The notes under the pieces: generated by a model
Databases searched by the model: none
Told to the model about the DNA's origin: nothing
What the model saw: the letters and a program-made list of their open reading frames with translations, nothing else
In this document: in pieces, positions 19,370-32,439 of the stretch
How the letters are laid out: each line of letters starts with the position of its first letter
How positions within the stretch are numbered: the first letter of the stretch is position 1
Program-made: the position numbers and the translations under genes
NCBI GenBank assembly: GCA_018697195.1
Contig: JAGMWU010000053.1
Span: 410,274-474,273 of the forward strand
DNA: 64,000 nt
Source: Certhia americana
Taxonomy: Eukaryota > Chordata > Aves > Passeriformes > Certhiidae
Direction of reading: 5' to 3'

Positions 19370-19585
19370 TGGGCAGGAATTGTTATCTGTGAGGGTGGGC
19401 AGGCCCTGGCACAGGGTGCCCAGAGCAGCTGTGGCTGCCCCTGGATCCCTGGCAGTGTCCAAGGCCAGGTTGGACATTGGAGCTTGGAGTGACCTGGGAT
19501 GGTGGAAGTTGTCTCTGCCATGGCAGGGATGGGATGGGATGGGTTTTAAAGTCCTTTCCAACCCAAACCATCCCAATGCATGATT
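19370..19585 (+). mobile_element. CR1 LINE 3' end
   Basis: It contains CCCAGAGCAGCTGTGGCTGC and TCCTTTCCAACCCAAACCAT. It is close to copies at 5.9 kb and 32.6 kb. Confidence 0.87.
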
Positions 19586-19877
19586 GCTCCAGTGAGGCTG
19601 AGCATTATTACGTGGCAGATTTTTCCTTGGCAGCACCAGGATCTTGCCTGTGCACACCTGAGGATGAGGAACTGGCTCTGATGAGGACTGGGTGCAGTGC
19701 AGAGAGGAAGAAATCCCCTCTGGGCTTTGCTGCCCCTATCCCTCTTTGTGTCCCTGCCAGGACCCTCTGACACCTGCTGGACACCAAACAGGACCTGGGC
19801 TGCACCCAGAGTGGGCTGGAGAAAAAAATGGAATATTTCATACTCAGGTTTGAATCGTCCCAGTTGCAGAGGAAGCA

Positions 19878-20026
19878 TTCACAGAATTATGGAATGGTTT
19901 GGGTTGGGAGGGAATTTAAGGATCGTCCACTCCTACTGTCCCAGGGTGTTCCAAGCCCTGTCCGGCCTGGCCTTGGGCATTCCCAGGGATCCAGGGGTAG
20001 CCACAGCTGCTCTGGGCCAGAGGTTG
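19878..20026 (-). mobile_element. truncated CR1 LINE 3' end
   Basis: It starts CAGAATTATGGAATGGTTTG and stops within the CAGCTGCTCTGGGC block. It lies about 300 bp after another CR1 in the opposite orientation. Confidence 0.83.
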
Positions 20027-20339
20027 ATCGAGCACCAGTCTCAAACTGCACAGGAAGCTCAGGGAGAGGCGCTGTGACCCTCTGAGCTGAGGCAGTCAGC
20101 AGGGGAATTTAATTGATTGGAATCAATTCATTAAGTGGGGCTGTCTTTAGCACAGATTTTTTTATTTTTTTGTCCCCCAACGGTTGATTTTTCAATAATG
20201 AAGCATCTCAAAACCCCAGCCCTGAACGTCCCACAAATATTTGTTTGCACCACTCTGTGCTGCCAATCTTGTTGACATCGAGATTTAAATTGAGATTTAT
20301 TTGGGTTTTACGGCTGCATCCATCAAACCCTTCTCATCT

Positions 20340-20870
20340 TCCTCCTCTTCCTCTCCGTGTCCCACTCCGCTGGGGTCCCGTGCCACCCTCCTGGTGCCGC
20401 TGTCACCTCTCTGGGGCTCCTCACCGCTCCTGGGTCACTCCACACCTTCCACGGCGCTTTGGGGATGAAATTCAGCACAAAATCCTCCCCCTGGCTGCCG
20501 GCAGCCTGCAGATGTTGCAGGGAAGCTCGAAAGCAGCTGTGCTGTTGCAGGAGCCACCTGCCCCCCACCCCAGCTCTGTCCCCGCATGTCACCGCCTCTT
20601 ACGTAATCGCCACATCGCTGCAGCTTCCCCGGGGCTGCTCATGCAAAAAGAAAAATAAAAAAAAAAAAAATAAAACAAAACAAAACACACACACACACAC
20701 ACACACCCCGCAAAGCCAAAAAAGGACCCAGGGCCCTGTGTGGGGGTGCGGGGCTGTCCCAGGGGCGGGAGGTGAGGGACATTTGGGGACACGTGTCCCT
20801 GTCGCCCTGGCCGGGGTTCCTGCGGGACCCGGGTGGCTGCAGGGCTCGGTGCCATCCTCCAGGTAAGTCC
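20340..20870 (+). promoter_or_regulatory. GC-rich CpG-containing block with a splice donor, candidate promoter and first exon
   Basis: This block is clearly richer in CpG than its AT-rich surroundings. It holds a palindromic TTACGTAA at about 20,598, the core of a PAR-bZIP/NFIL3 site, and a GGGGCGGG box at about 20,762. A strong donor, CCTCCAG-GTAAGT, follows with the exon side ending at 20,862. No open frame near it looks coding. The next suitable acceptor on the + strand is that of the NFIL3-like gene at 33,961. A non-coding first exon for that gene is my inference; it could equally be an unrelated lncRNA or a chance GC-rich patch. Confidence 0.4.
20648..20706. repeat. A-rich tract plus CA microsatellite
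   Basis: AAAAT/AAAAC-type runs lead into about ten CA dinucleotides, placed inside the GC-rich block between the TTACGTAA and the donor. Confidence 0.95.
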
Positions 20871-20974
20871 TGCCCAGGTGGGGCTGGGGAATCCAGGGAA
20901 GGGGGGAAACCATCGCTGGGCTGGTCCCCAGAGCCCCGGGGCTCTCCTGGGGTGGGGCTGGCTCATGGCAGGAA

Positions 20975-21215
20975 AATCGATTTTTTTTTTTCAATTTTAA
21001 AAATTTTTTTCACATTTTTCAATTTTTTTTTCATTCATTTAAAATCTTTTTATATTTTTCCCATGCTTTTTTCCTTTTCATATTTTGAAGCCTTTTCCTA
21101 ACCTTTTTCTTTTTCTTCTACTTTCTCTTCTTTTTTTCTTCTTCTTTTTTTTCTCTTTCCCTTTTTCTTTTTCACTTTCTCCATCCTCCTTTTCTCTCTC
21201 CCCCCTCCCTTTTTA
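20975..21215. repeat. T-rich then pyrimidine-rich tract
   Basis: About 100 bp of T-rich sequence, then over 100 bp of almost pure C/T from about 21,100. It begins about 110 bp after the donor of the candidate first exon. Such strand-biased tracts can form triplex structures, but nothing more can be claimed. Confidence 0.85.
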
Positions 21216-22811
21216 TTATCTCTTTGCATTCTCTGCTTTCCCCCACTTGTCCCTGAATTTCTGTCTCTAAACTGGCAGCCAGCACCCTCCTGGATACACA
21301 AATATTCACTGTACTGCCATGTCCAATATCCTCCCTAATTCCTTTTCCCCTCCTCAGATGGAAGTGTTATATTTGTAGATTTCTTGTATTCCACTCTTTT
21401 TTCCTCATTATCAAAGCTGGATACTTTTGCTGCCTCTTCTTTCCGCTGTGCTTATTTGAGCAGCCAGCTCTGTTTTGGATTTCAAGGAAGTTGGAGAATA
21501 AATAATTATTCTGTTGATAAAAAACATATGAAAATGACATTTCTTGGGTCTTCCTAGACTAAAAAAATCTGAACTGGGCACCCACCCAAAGGCTGGAACC
21601 TTTAGCTCCACAGGTGACAAAAGTTTAGTAGTAGTAGTAGCAGCAGAGGTAATAAAAGACTTAAATTTTTTGACCTATTTAAGTTTTATTAATTTTTTAC
21701 CATTCTAAAATTGAATTTTGTTGTGCTCTGGCTTCACACTGGCTGGATTTCTTGGGGGCAGCCAAAGATTTGTTGGGATAAGGGAAATACAGTTCTAAGT
21801 GTCCTACGTGCCAGTTATCTCATATTAGAACCCCACTCATAATAATTATTGCAATAATTAATTATAGAGTAACTTCCATGCCAGCACAAGTCGAAGAACC
21901 TGCAGATATGAGGCAGAAAATACTAATTCCTCCAATTTCTGGCATTTCTGGTTGTCAAATGAAGCAGGCTTCACTTCAAAAACACCACTTTCAAAATTGA
22001 GGTATCTTTAAGGTGCCTCAGAACTTCAGTTCTCTTATAAAGAGTCTAAACCATCAACTGTACCCAGAAAATACTCCAATCCAATTTGAATTTCTTTACA
22101 ATGTGCCCTTAAAAGTTAAATTCAAATGATACTGGGTTAGGAAATTAAACGTGAAGAGCTTTTAGGTTGGTTTGGTTTTGTTTGTGGGGTCGGGTTTTTG
22201 CTGTTGTTTTCTGCCTGTCTGGTTTTTGAGGCCCCACGGGTTTTTTTTAATTAAAAGGTGATATCTTCTTTAATGAGGCACCTGTAGCTCACAGAGGCTT
22301 CCAGAAAAACAATAGATATTGGGAAAACCTTACACACTCCAGGATTTTTTTCCTGAGCAGCTGTAAAACATCTTGGAAGCAATGACACCAGGCCCTGGCC
22401 TTGCCTTTGGGGACCCTGCCCTGATTTTTCCCAAGGCAGAAACCTCTAGAACGCAGGCCAGTTTCTGCTGTTCACAAACTGTTGCTGTTTCTCACTCTAA
22501 TTAATTAATTAATAATTGATTTTCCAGCTTTCCTTGGCTGCAGGGGTATTTTCACTGGACAGGATTGGTTTGAGGGGGGCTCTCACTGTGCTACCACTTC
22601 GGTGTGGCCTTAGCAACAGGGGGTGAAGTGTCCCCTTAAATTTGGATTTTGGGGAGTTGGGGACTCATCCCATCTCCTGGGGGTCCTTCAGACCTAAAAG
22701 ATGGGGTCAGTGAAACCCTTTTGGTGAATAACCTGCCCTGAGTCTGCTGAAATTGGTGCCAGGCCACAACTCCCTCCTTTTCCAAAGCTGTGCAATAATT
22801 CAGAATAATAA

Positions 22812-22981
22812 AAGAATAATTCCCTTATTCATGTTCTCTGTTCCTGGGGCAGGGTCCAACAAACGGCTGCTAAAAGTAAAGGAACAACTAAAGATGTTTG
22901 TAAAGTGCTCCACAGTGTCCAGGTTGTTCTTCTGACATAACTGGCTTCCAAGGAGAGTTTTAGTTGTTTAAAAAAATAAGC
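22812..22981 (+). repeat. dispersed repeat B, copy 1
   Basis: About 170 bp, over 90% identical by eye to 25,805-25,975 in the same orientation. It contains GGGGCAGGGTCCAACAAACG and ends TTTAAAAAAATAAGC. Boundaries are sharp at both ends in both copies, as expected for a mobile element fragment. Confidence 0.82.
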
Positions 22982-23839
22982 AGTAGTTATTATTCAAATA
23001 TTCAATTACAATTCAAGTGAGTCAGGTAAGGGGTAATTAATAGCAGAAAGTCAGGTAAGATGGAGTTAAGAGCAGATTTTGCCTTTGTGTCTTGAAAAGG
23101 AAAAGTACCTTTATTTTCTTGTGGAGTCAAGAAACTCCTCCTGCTTCCACCTTGTGCATGTGTACTGTGATTCTTTATATTGCAATAATTGGAATATTGC
23201 AAAGATCGGAATAAGCAGGGCATGGAAGAGAGCATTCATTGGTTTTTGCTCTTTTCTGTCATGGTCTGGCTGTTTATTTCTGCTGTTTGGGTGCAAACCT
23301 GGAAGGTGTTGAGCAGCTTTAGTGGAAACACTCCAGATTTGGCACGAGTGCAGTTTCAGACAAAACCCAAATCCTAATTTAGACCCTTGACTTTATTTAC
23401 GTAGAATTTGGAGGCTGATAAAGCCCTGATAAGGACCGTGCTGCCTTGGGCACAGAGGAACCAAGATTTGGGGTGGAAATGAGCGGTTTCAGCTTTCGTG
23501 GGTTGCCAGCAGCTCTGTGTGCTACGGAAACTCAGCAGCACTGAGCGTGCCTGAAAAATCTTCAGAAGTTTCATTTATTTCCTGTGATGGCAGAGTGAAA
23601 GGGAAACCTCTGAGAGAAAATCTTGATATTAGCAATTAATGACTGAGAGATGTGATCGGGCTGGGCTGAGAGTGCCTTTGGCACATGCACGAGTGGAGGA
23701 CTGGCAGCCTCCAGGTCAGGCTGGTGGTGAGGATTTGCTTCCTTTCAAAAGGAAAAAGAAAGTTTTTAGAGGACTTCAGGTCCTGTGACAGGATTTCTGC
23801 AAAAGAATTCAAGGATGGGAGTATTCCTGCTGGAACATT

Positions 23840-24003
23840 ATCATAAAATCACAGAATCTCAGACTGGTTTGGGTTGGAAGGGACTTTAAAGCCCATCCAG
23901 TGCCACCCCTGTCATGGGCAGGGACACCTTCCACTGTCCCAGAGTGTTCCAAGCCCTGTCCAGCCTGGTCTGGGACACTGCCAGGGATCCAGGGGCAGCC
24001 ACA
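23840..24003 (-). mobile_element. CR1 LINE 3' end
   Basis: It starts ATCACAGAATCTCAGACTGG and breaks off in the CAGGGGCAGCCACAG block. Confidence 0.85.
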
Positions 24004-25249
24004 GTTTGTAACCATAAGGAGACAATGACAAAGGTGCCATGTGCAGAAATTCGTGATCCTTGAGATGCTCCAATCTGCTGAATATTGTGCACATCTCAGT
24101 GGGAATGGTCTGGAACTGGAGGGGAAGCAATGAAGGGAGTTTTATTTAGGTCCTGCAGAAACTCTTGTAAATGGGACCCTCTAGCCCTGAGTTCTGGAAG
24201 TGCTTGTGCTGGCTTAGGCATGGGAAAAGACTGGGAGAAAGAGAGGGAAAGCTGGACTTGGTTTCAGTTTGTCGGCTTAAAGCTAAATAGTTTCTTAGGG
24301 CCGGAATCTGGCTGGGTTTGGAAAGTCCCATGGGACCCACTGTGTGTCTGAGGGACTCAGGGATAAGGTCAGGGCCTGGTTCAGTTTGGTAATCAGGAAC
24401 AATTTGCAGCTGCTGCTGTGAGGAACCACACAGGAGCAGGAGGATGGGGATCCTGGAAGCTTCATGGGCTGTACCAAATATTTTGGGTTGGGTATTGTAA
24501 AACAGATTTGTGGAAAGGTGAAGGAAGGAATCAGGAATATCAAATAAAGGAGAAAGCTCTTTCCTGACTGATGTTTGCTGGAGGATGGATTTGGAAAATG
24601 AGGGGAAGTCCTTGTTTTTATAAGGATTTCTTCTGTTTATCCTCTGAGGTGTTGTCACGGACTTGGTGACCTGTGGTACCTTTTCAGCTTCTGCAGGGCA
24701 GGGGGATTTTGTCATTTACAAATTATAAAAAAATGACAAAAATGACAGAGTTCCACTCTGCTTTTAAATAGGGATTTCATGTGCCCTCAGGACCTGCTGG
24801 CCAGGGATGGTTGCACCTCCAAAAGAGTAGAAATGTGGTCAATCATTTCCTGGTGGGTCTTGACTTCTGTGTTGGAGTTCTTGGGAATTCCAAGACAGAA
24901 ACCCCCAACTTGTTAAGGCTGATGGCAGCTCTTGCTTGACCCAGCATTTCTGGCCTTGTCTCAGGTAAAGTTCTTAGGCTGTGCTTAATTTTAGATTTCA
25001 GTTTAGGCCTCCTGGATTTCATATCTGCAGGGCCTGCAGTGATGTTCTGTGGGGAGGAAGGGACTTACCTGGGGCTTGCAGCCGCCTCTCACTTCTTCCT
25101 CCTGCCCAGGCATCACCGTAACCTGTGGGGTGACCTTCAGATAATAATGAGCTTTATCTCTGCCCATTGATCTTCACTTTTTAAAAAAACCCTATTGTGA
25201 CAGCAGTTTTGATCACACTGAGTATGAAGCAGATGGAATTTTCCATCCC

Positions 25250-25800
25250 TCTGGGGAGGCAGAGAGGGGAGGAGGGCGGAAGCTGGGCAGCACTCGCCGC
25301 ACTGTCGCTCGCGGGCATCCAGCTGTTCCTCCAAGGAGCTCCTTCAGCTCCTGGGCTCCTTCTCTTCTCCTCCCATCGTGAGAGTGAAGATCCAGTGCCT
25401 GGAAAAGCTTTCCTGCAGTGCCATCAAGGTAAATGCAGCCACACCCTGCAGTTCCTGTCTGCAGCCCCAGAGCAGCTGCTGGAATCATCCCAGGGTTCAT
25501 CCCTGCCCTCAGTGCTTCTGAGGGGCTCAAGGGCTTTGTGTGTTCTTTCCATTCTTATAAATGATATCATAGATGATATTGGAGATGATGTTTTAAATGA
25601 GACAGGTCCGATATGGAGGGGCTGCTGTTGCAGTCCGGGCCCTGTGATTGTGCTCGAGTGTGATCTCAGTGAGGGGCAGTGTCAGGAGTTCTTGGCCAGG
25701 TTGGGTTTGTTGGCATTAATCAGCTCAGGGGAATCCCAGCCTCTCTCAGCATTGTTTGATCTGAATGAAGGAGCTCAGATATCTCGAAGAAATGGCCAAG
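25250..25800. other. GC-richer unexplained block
   Basis: This block contains a short CpG-bearing stretch (CACTCGCCGCACTGTCGCTC) and a CATCAAG-GTAAAT donor-like site at about 25,430. A 245-codon open frame spans it but has no family resemblance and runs into dispersed repeat B. LTR-derived sequence or a non-coding exon are both possible; I cannot decide. Confidence 0.25.
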
Positions 25801-25804
25801 AGAA

Positions 25805-25975
25805 AAAGAATAGTTCCCTTATTAACGTTCTCTGTTCCTGGGGCAGGGTCCAACAAACAGCTGCTAAAAGTAAAGGAACAACTAAAGATGTTTGTAAAAT
25901 GCTCCACAGTGTCCAGGTTGTTCTTCTGACATAATTGGCTTCCAAGGAGAGTTTTAGTTGTTTAAAAAAATAAGC
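25805..25975 (+). repeat. dispersed repeat B, copy 2
   Basis: See 22,812-22,981. The copies are about 3.0 kb apart, and neither flank is duplicated, which argues against a simple segmental duplication. Confidence 0.82.
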
Positions 25976-26013
25976 GGAAATTATACGAAGGTGCTGAGAT
26001 CTGAACTGAGTTT

Positions 26014-26525
26014 TCATAGAATTACAGAATGATGGAATGGTTTGGGCTGGAAGGGACCTTAAATTCCATCCAGTGCCACCCCTGTCATGGGCAGGGACAA
26101 CTTCCACCACCCCAGGCTGCTCCAACCCCTGTCCAGCCTGGCCTTGGACACTGCCAGGGATCCAGGGGCAGCCACAGCTGCTCTGGGCACCCTGTGCCAG
26201 GGCCTGCCCACCCTCACAGACAACAATTCCTGCCCAATATCCCATCCAGCCCTGCCCTCTGGCAGTGGAAGCCATTCCCTGTGTCCTGTCCCTCCATCCC
26301 TTGGAAATATTGTCTCTCCATTTTTCCTGGAGTCCCTTCAGGTCCTGGAAGGTCACAATTAGTTTACCTTCTCTTCTCCAGGTTGAACACTCTCAGTTTC
26401 ATTCTCAGCCTTTCCTCCCAGATCTGTTGCACCCCTCTGGTCATCCTGGTACCTTCTCTGGACTCACTCCAGCAGCTCCACATCCATCCCATCCTGAGGA
26501 CTCCAGAGCTGATTTCAGTTTTTGG
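26014..26525 (-). mobile_element. CR1 LINE 3' end, about 510 bp
   Basis: It starts CATAGAATTACAGAATGATG and contains CAGCCTGGCCTTGGACACTG. It extends through the region homologous to 5,700-5,900 in reverse. Long open frames on it are shadows. Confidence 0.88.
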
Positions 26526-26529
26526 CTGA

Positions 26530-29500
26530 AATATTCGAATTTCTTATTCCACTATTTCCAAACTATCCCAGAGTCAATACTATCCATCCAAACTATGAAA
26601 TAAAACAGGGGAAGAAAAAGGATTTCTTGAAAGCCCTTTCCCAGAAGAAACCCCACTCCACATTTATGAGTACCTTGCATTGAACCAGGGTGCAACAGGT
26701 CATATTTCTGAGGTGCGAAGGTGACTTAAATGGAGCAAGCACTGTGAAAATTTCATTATTTTCTGATTCTCAGCAGCTCTCACTGAGGCATTTGCAGACC
26801 AAGAAATGCAAAACTCGGCCACTTGTAAAGGTTCTGCAGCACATCTGGGCTGTTCAGGGTTTTGCAGCACATTTTCAGCCTTATGGTCTGTTCACAGACC
26901 CACAGGCTAATTTAGAGGTCAGGTTGTTCCAGCCTGAGCAATACCTGAGCTGCTTTTGAGGCTTCTTAGCCTGAGCAGAGCGGCCTCAGAGCTGTGGCCA
27001 TGGACCACAGGGCCTGGGAAATCAAGGAAGCAGCTGCTTTGGTAACTCGGGGTGGGTTCTCAGGCTTTGAACTCTCCTACCTCAAGACCAAAAAGACAAA
27101 ACTAATTCTGCCGAGCTTCCACCAAACCACTTGTTGTGATCAGGCTGTGGACACAGTGATTTAATAGCTTAGAGCTTAAAATTTGGGCAGACCATGAAGT
27201 TCATTGTGTCCTTCTGACCTGGAATCTGTCGAGGAAAAGGTGATTCTGGGCAGCTCAGCATCCATGGCTGTAACAGTAATTGTAATGAATAGTAATTGTA
27301 ATCTGCTCCAGAGAATCCTTCTGGGATCTTGAAATCTGAATTTCCAAGAAAGGAATGCAAAGCTTGAGTGATTTCAGAAAAGCTAAAGGTAAAAATGCCA
27401 AATTTTGGAAATGAAAGGCCCTGCAATCCATTGCCAGATCTGCAGCAATATTTAACACTTGGATCCAACAATCATTTGGTGTTTTCAAAATAGACACGCA
27501 GCAAATTGGGGCTTTGGCACACTGGGGTTGTTTCTGAGTCAGTTTTGATTTGAGTTTGAGTTTAAAGCTTTCAGTCCTCCAGCAGTGGCTGCCACAGGTC
27601 ATTGGGTTCTGCTGTTTGCTCCTTTTGTGCCTCCTTTCATCACCAGACCACGTTATTTCCCACTGAGACATAAGAAGTGAGTAATAGCTGTTCCTCAACA
27701 GCTCCTGTTAACCACTGTGCAGTGTGAATGTCAAATACTTAGGAATTTGAGTAATTAGAGTGGAGCCCTTTTATCTTGAACAGTCTGGGAGGTTTAGAGA
27801 GCACCCTGGGATACCACCAAACCACAGGGTTAATTTCTTTTCTTGCTACTCAGGTGAAGAAGCAGCAGCAGCAGCAGCAGGGATCAAAACTTGTTTGTTG
27901 CTTGCAGTGTTTGTACCGCACAGTGTCCCCGGGAGAAGCTGTCAGAGGTTTTCTGTTGTAAATCAGCACCTGGGCCTCATTTTATCACTGTAAGTTCTCA
28001 TATCAGTGAAAAATATCAGTTATCTCATTTTATCAGAGCAAATTCTCAATAATTCCTGTGGGTTTGATATTGATGTGCTGCAGTGGATTGAGATGAAGAG
28101 CTGAATTCTGATTTAGTTTAGGATGAGATTATTTAAAAGACAAAAAATAAGCAGCTCTCAAGCTCCTTTATATTGATGTGAAGCAAGCTCAACTTGGCTC
28201 AAACTGTGTGATTGAAACTCCAAATTCCAGATTCTGACCCCCGTTTAAAGGTAAATTCCAAGGATGTTCCAAGGATTGGCATTTATATATCTGGGTGAGG
28301 AAGCCAGTGGGATCAGGAAACTGGGAATGAAAATTTGATCCAAAGATTGTCTGTAGGGCAGTGAATTTCATAATGGAATTGGGTGTTTTATGGAAAGCAA
28401 CTGGAAGTTTCCTTCCCTTTGCTTGTTTAAAATCGACCATTTTCACTTCAGAGCTAAGAACAAAAATCTCCAACAGAGAAGTTTTGCCAAGTCACTCTGT
28501 GCCTTTCAATATTACATTGATTGTCCTATTTAATTAAAATATTTGTAGACTTACACTTGGATTTTCATTTTTCATGTTTAATGATGAATGCTCCTCTCAG
28601 CTATGCTTTAAATGATTCAAACACCAAATTTTAATTGATTGATTCAGATATAATTTTTTTAATATAAGGATAAACAGGTGTGAAGATTTAGCAAAATTTT
28701 GCAATTTAGGGAAGCCATCAAGAAATGTAGCAAAATTTAGAGTCACACATTAAAGATGGAGGAGACTGAGAATAATAAAATACAGATATGATACTACAGG
28801 GATTGAATTTTGTATTTAATCCACATCACCCTTTCTAATCCCAAGGTAAGACCATGACTGTGGTTCAGTTTTATATCAATAACCACTTCCTGCTGAACAA
28901 GGCCTGATCTTTGTCCCTTTTTTGATGAATACGTTATCCTGAGGCAAAAAACTCCAAATTTTAGTTGTGCTGTATGAAAATTCCCTTTGTTCCTTTGAAA
29001 TCCACTCCGTGATAATCCCAGTTCATTTTCTTTACTCCTGAGAAATGACGAGTTAAAATTTCTGTTTGGAGAAACTGTTCAGGTTGCCCTTTGCAGGATT
29101 TATTTTAATTTTACTGCACCCTTGAAACAAAAAGAATAATCTGAGGGTTGAGGGCTTGCCTTGGGCTTGGGGCAAGGGAGATGGAGCAGCTGATTTCGGG
29201 GTGGTTTGATTGTGTATCAGCTCAGGGCTCAGCACTGAATCAGTTCCGCTGAGATATTGAGTTTTTCCTGGAGGGTTTTGCACACTCTGCTGGAAAGTCC
29301 AACTCATCAGGGGATGTGTGGCTCAGAGGGGAGATAAGGGAAAGGAGGGGAGATAGGGTTGAAGCAAATCACTGAAGCTGAGCCCTACAAGGGCCTTTTT
29401 TTGGAGGGAGGAAATGTTTTTACCAGAAACGAGGATCTTTTGAGCAGGGCAGTGGAGAGCAAATGCAAACCCTTGAGTACTGCACGTCCTCACCCTCACA

Positions 29501-30430
29501 GAGCTGCACATCAGACCAGGGCACTGCACATTTAGCCCTTCCCAGCTGATCAGAGGCATTGTAGAAGTGATTAGGATGGGGTTTACTGCCCATCTTCATG
29601 TATTTAATGATGTTTATGCAAAAACCATGCCTTGCTTTCAACCTGCTCAGAAGCAAAGCTCAAAGTGAGCTCTCTAGAGAAGCAGAGCTTCAGAGGGATG
29701 CTCTGTCTGTACAGAACCAGCAGATTTAGTGCAAAAAAGAGGTGAAAACCAAAGAGACAGCATCATTTTACAAATGTTTTGGTGCTTTCTGTCCAGGATG
29801 CAGATAGCACAGAGCTCAGCCTATATTCAGGCAGGATGCTGGTAAATAAACATCTTTTATACTTCCAGCTGCAGAAATAACAGCCCCCAAATCACCTTAG
29901 AAACTGTTGGTTGCATAATTCAGCTGACCAAAACACTCTAATGTCACTGCTAATGTGAATGTTTCCCCTGGGCCCCGTGGGGATGGGCTTTGTCACTTTG
30001 TGCTCTCCGCTGCTTGTGAAGAGCCCCAAGACTCGTGTGGGCAGTGCTGTGACTTTGTGGGCTGCAGATAAAAATAACAGGTAGAGGTGAGACTCTGTGG
30101 CCTAAACCTTGATGCTTTCACACACTGGCCCAGCTCAGGCTTCATTCCTTGACCTTAAAAGGCCAGATCCTGCCCCTGATAAGAGCTTCTTCCCCTGCCT
30201 CCCACTTCACAGCCAGACTCCTTCCAGGCCTTTCCCACGTCCAAGGAAGTGGAAATGTTTGATTCCTCCCTTTTCCCCAGGGTTCAACCCTCACTTCTCA
30301 GTATTTCACTTCCAAGTGTGGAGTTTGGCAGGAAATTCCCACCTTGGCACCATCACTTGGAGTGTGAGGGGTTGGATTAATGTGGGAAAAGTTCAATAAA
30401 ATTGGTTTTCAGGAAGGTGCATTGCTCAGG
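26530..30430. other. intergenic stretch with no recognised gene
   Basis: Mostly AT-rich single-copy-looking DNA. A CAG run of about seven units lies at 27,857-27,879. Reading frames are short and without recognisable domains. No repeat of the families defined elsewhere in the window was seen here. Confidence 0.45.
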
Positions 30431-30431
30431 G

Positions 30432-31163
30432 TGTTGTGGTTTGAACGTCAGGTGTCTGCTAAGGAAGGCAGGAGCCTCCCTTGGAATGGAGAATTTAAAC
30501 CCTCTCCCTCCCAATTATTATAACTTTGAATTTAAGGGGCTCTCAGGCAAAGATATGGGAATAGGAATAACAGTTCTTTATTAGGGGAACTAAAATAAAC
30601 AATAAAACCAAAACACATGCAGTGTTACAATGGAGAAAAATAAAAAAACCAAATAAACAAAGAAACCCCACTGACAGAGTCAGGATCCAACCTGACACCC
30701 TGTGGGTCAGGGTGTTGGTGGCAGTGCCATCCCATGGTGGCTGCAGTCCAAGTGGCAGATGTGGCTCTGCTGAAGTGATGCTCCTGGAGAAAAGTGGAGT
30801 TCTTTCACTGAAGGTCCAGAGGTGATAGATGGGCCTGGTCTTCCTCTGGGAATCCAGTGGAAAAGGCTGCTTGGTGTTCCAACTCTCACATTTTTATCCA
30901 GGTAGGAATTCTTGGCTCCTCCCCCTGGCTGGAGCATTTCCCAGTGGGATGATGGAATTCTGTCAGTGACACTCACTGGCCCATCAGCAGAAGATCTCTG
31001 CCTGGAGGGAGGCTGGGTTGTGGAAGAGATAAGAAAACTGCCCCAGAAGGTTTACTGACAGTTGGCCATGGACAGACAATTACACCACCCCACACACCCC
31101 AGTTTGATCAGATGGTGACAGAATACAGAGTTTTGGTTACATTTTGCACTCCAAACCATGACA
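30432..31163 (-). mobile_element. solo LTR, family B copy 1
   Basis: It is the reverse complement, with small differences, of 33,232-33,933. On the + strand it begins TGTTGTGG and ends CCATGACA, so the element reads TGTCATGG to CCACAACA on the minus strand. Flanks CAGGG and TCGGG are not a clean duplication, which suggests age or mutation. No viral gene remnants adjoin it. Confidence 0.85.
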
Positions 31164-32439
31164 TCGGGTCTGTCTCACAAATTGCCTGCTGTGAGTCCCT
31201 TTTCCCCTCACGCTTCCCAGGCTGGATGAACAGGAATATTTGGAACAGTAATCCTGAAACTTCCCATAGGATCCCCTTGTGATGGGCACCAGGAGCAAGG
31301 GAAGGACAGGGAGAAAACAACCTGCTCTGCCCACTGTGGGTGAGGAGTTTACTCAGTGAAAAAGCCACCTTCAGATCTTTGACTCATTCAACAAACAACT
31401 CACGTCACCTCCAAACTTGAAACATTCTTGCTAAGTGTTTAAGCCCTGAAAAAACTGCATTTCTGCCTCTTGACACTGTGAGAAACCAGAAATCCACTTG
31501 CTGAAATTCTCCTTTTGATGCTTTCAGCTAAGCAGTAATTTTGATCGAAAGCTGGAGGAATTACCCAAACTTATTCATGCCAAAAGATATTCTTTGTTTT
31601 GGTTTGCAGTCACCCTCAGAACTTTTGTGTACTCTTTGAGAGTGACTCATGTTGTTCACACAATAAATTGGTATAGCAGGTAGGTTGGAATTACTTCTGT
31701 GCATTACTGGCCATGTGGATTCTTAAAAAGCTCACGTGCCACATTTTCGCAAACTTGTGCAACCCTGACTGTGCAGGAGTTTGATCTCGCACTTCACCTC
31801 AATATTTTAATTTCATTTCATTCCTAAAGCTTTCTGAAAAATTCCAGCTAGAAACTGAATGATACTTGGCTTTTGGATGTCATGGTGGGTTTATTGCCTC
31901 TCAGTTTGGACAGTGTTGAGCCTGAAATATTTTTTCTTGGGGGTAAGAAGTGGGGGAGTTTTCAGCTGTAAGCATCAGCCAGGCCTTTTCCCCCCCAGCA
32001 GTGTGAGCAGCCCTACCAGGAACCTCAGGGCTGTCGTCCCCATGAAACAACTACTGGGATTATTTCATCTCCAAGAGGAACCATGAGCATATTTCAGTGC
32101 TGATAGAGTGTCCTGGGACCAGCACACACCGAGGGGGAACCTTGGTCACTGTTTGTTGGTGTTGGTGGGTCACAGCAGTGTCAGAGTCAGGAGATGAAGT
32201 GAAGGACCTTTCCCAAGGGCTCTGGGGAATGAAACGTGGCCAGTACCAAAACTCCAGTGGCTCAGTTGCTCATTGAAGTGAAACAATTACACTTTTATTT
32301 TTTAGAGTAATCCTGGAGAGGTGGTGGCTTATGAGGCTCAATGCTGGCTGGTCCCTCTGGCCCAGCTTCCAGTTGGAAGGGATGTGGTCCTGAGCAGGGG
32401 AGAACTGCTGAGTGAGAATTGTCACAACATCTCAGGGAG

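Noticed and set aside
25197..25934. 245-codon open frame
   Set aside because: No domain or composition typical of a protein, and it runs into dispersed repeat B. Other chance frames of similar length occur in CR1 copies.
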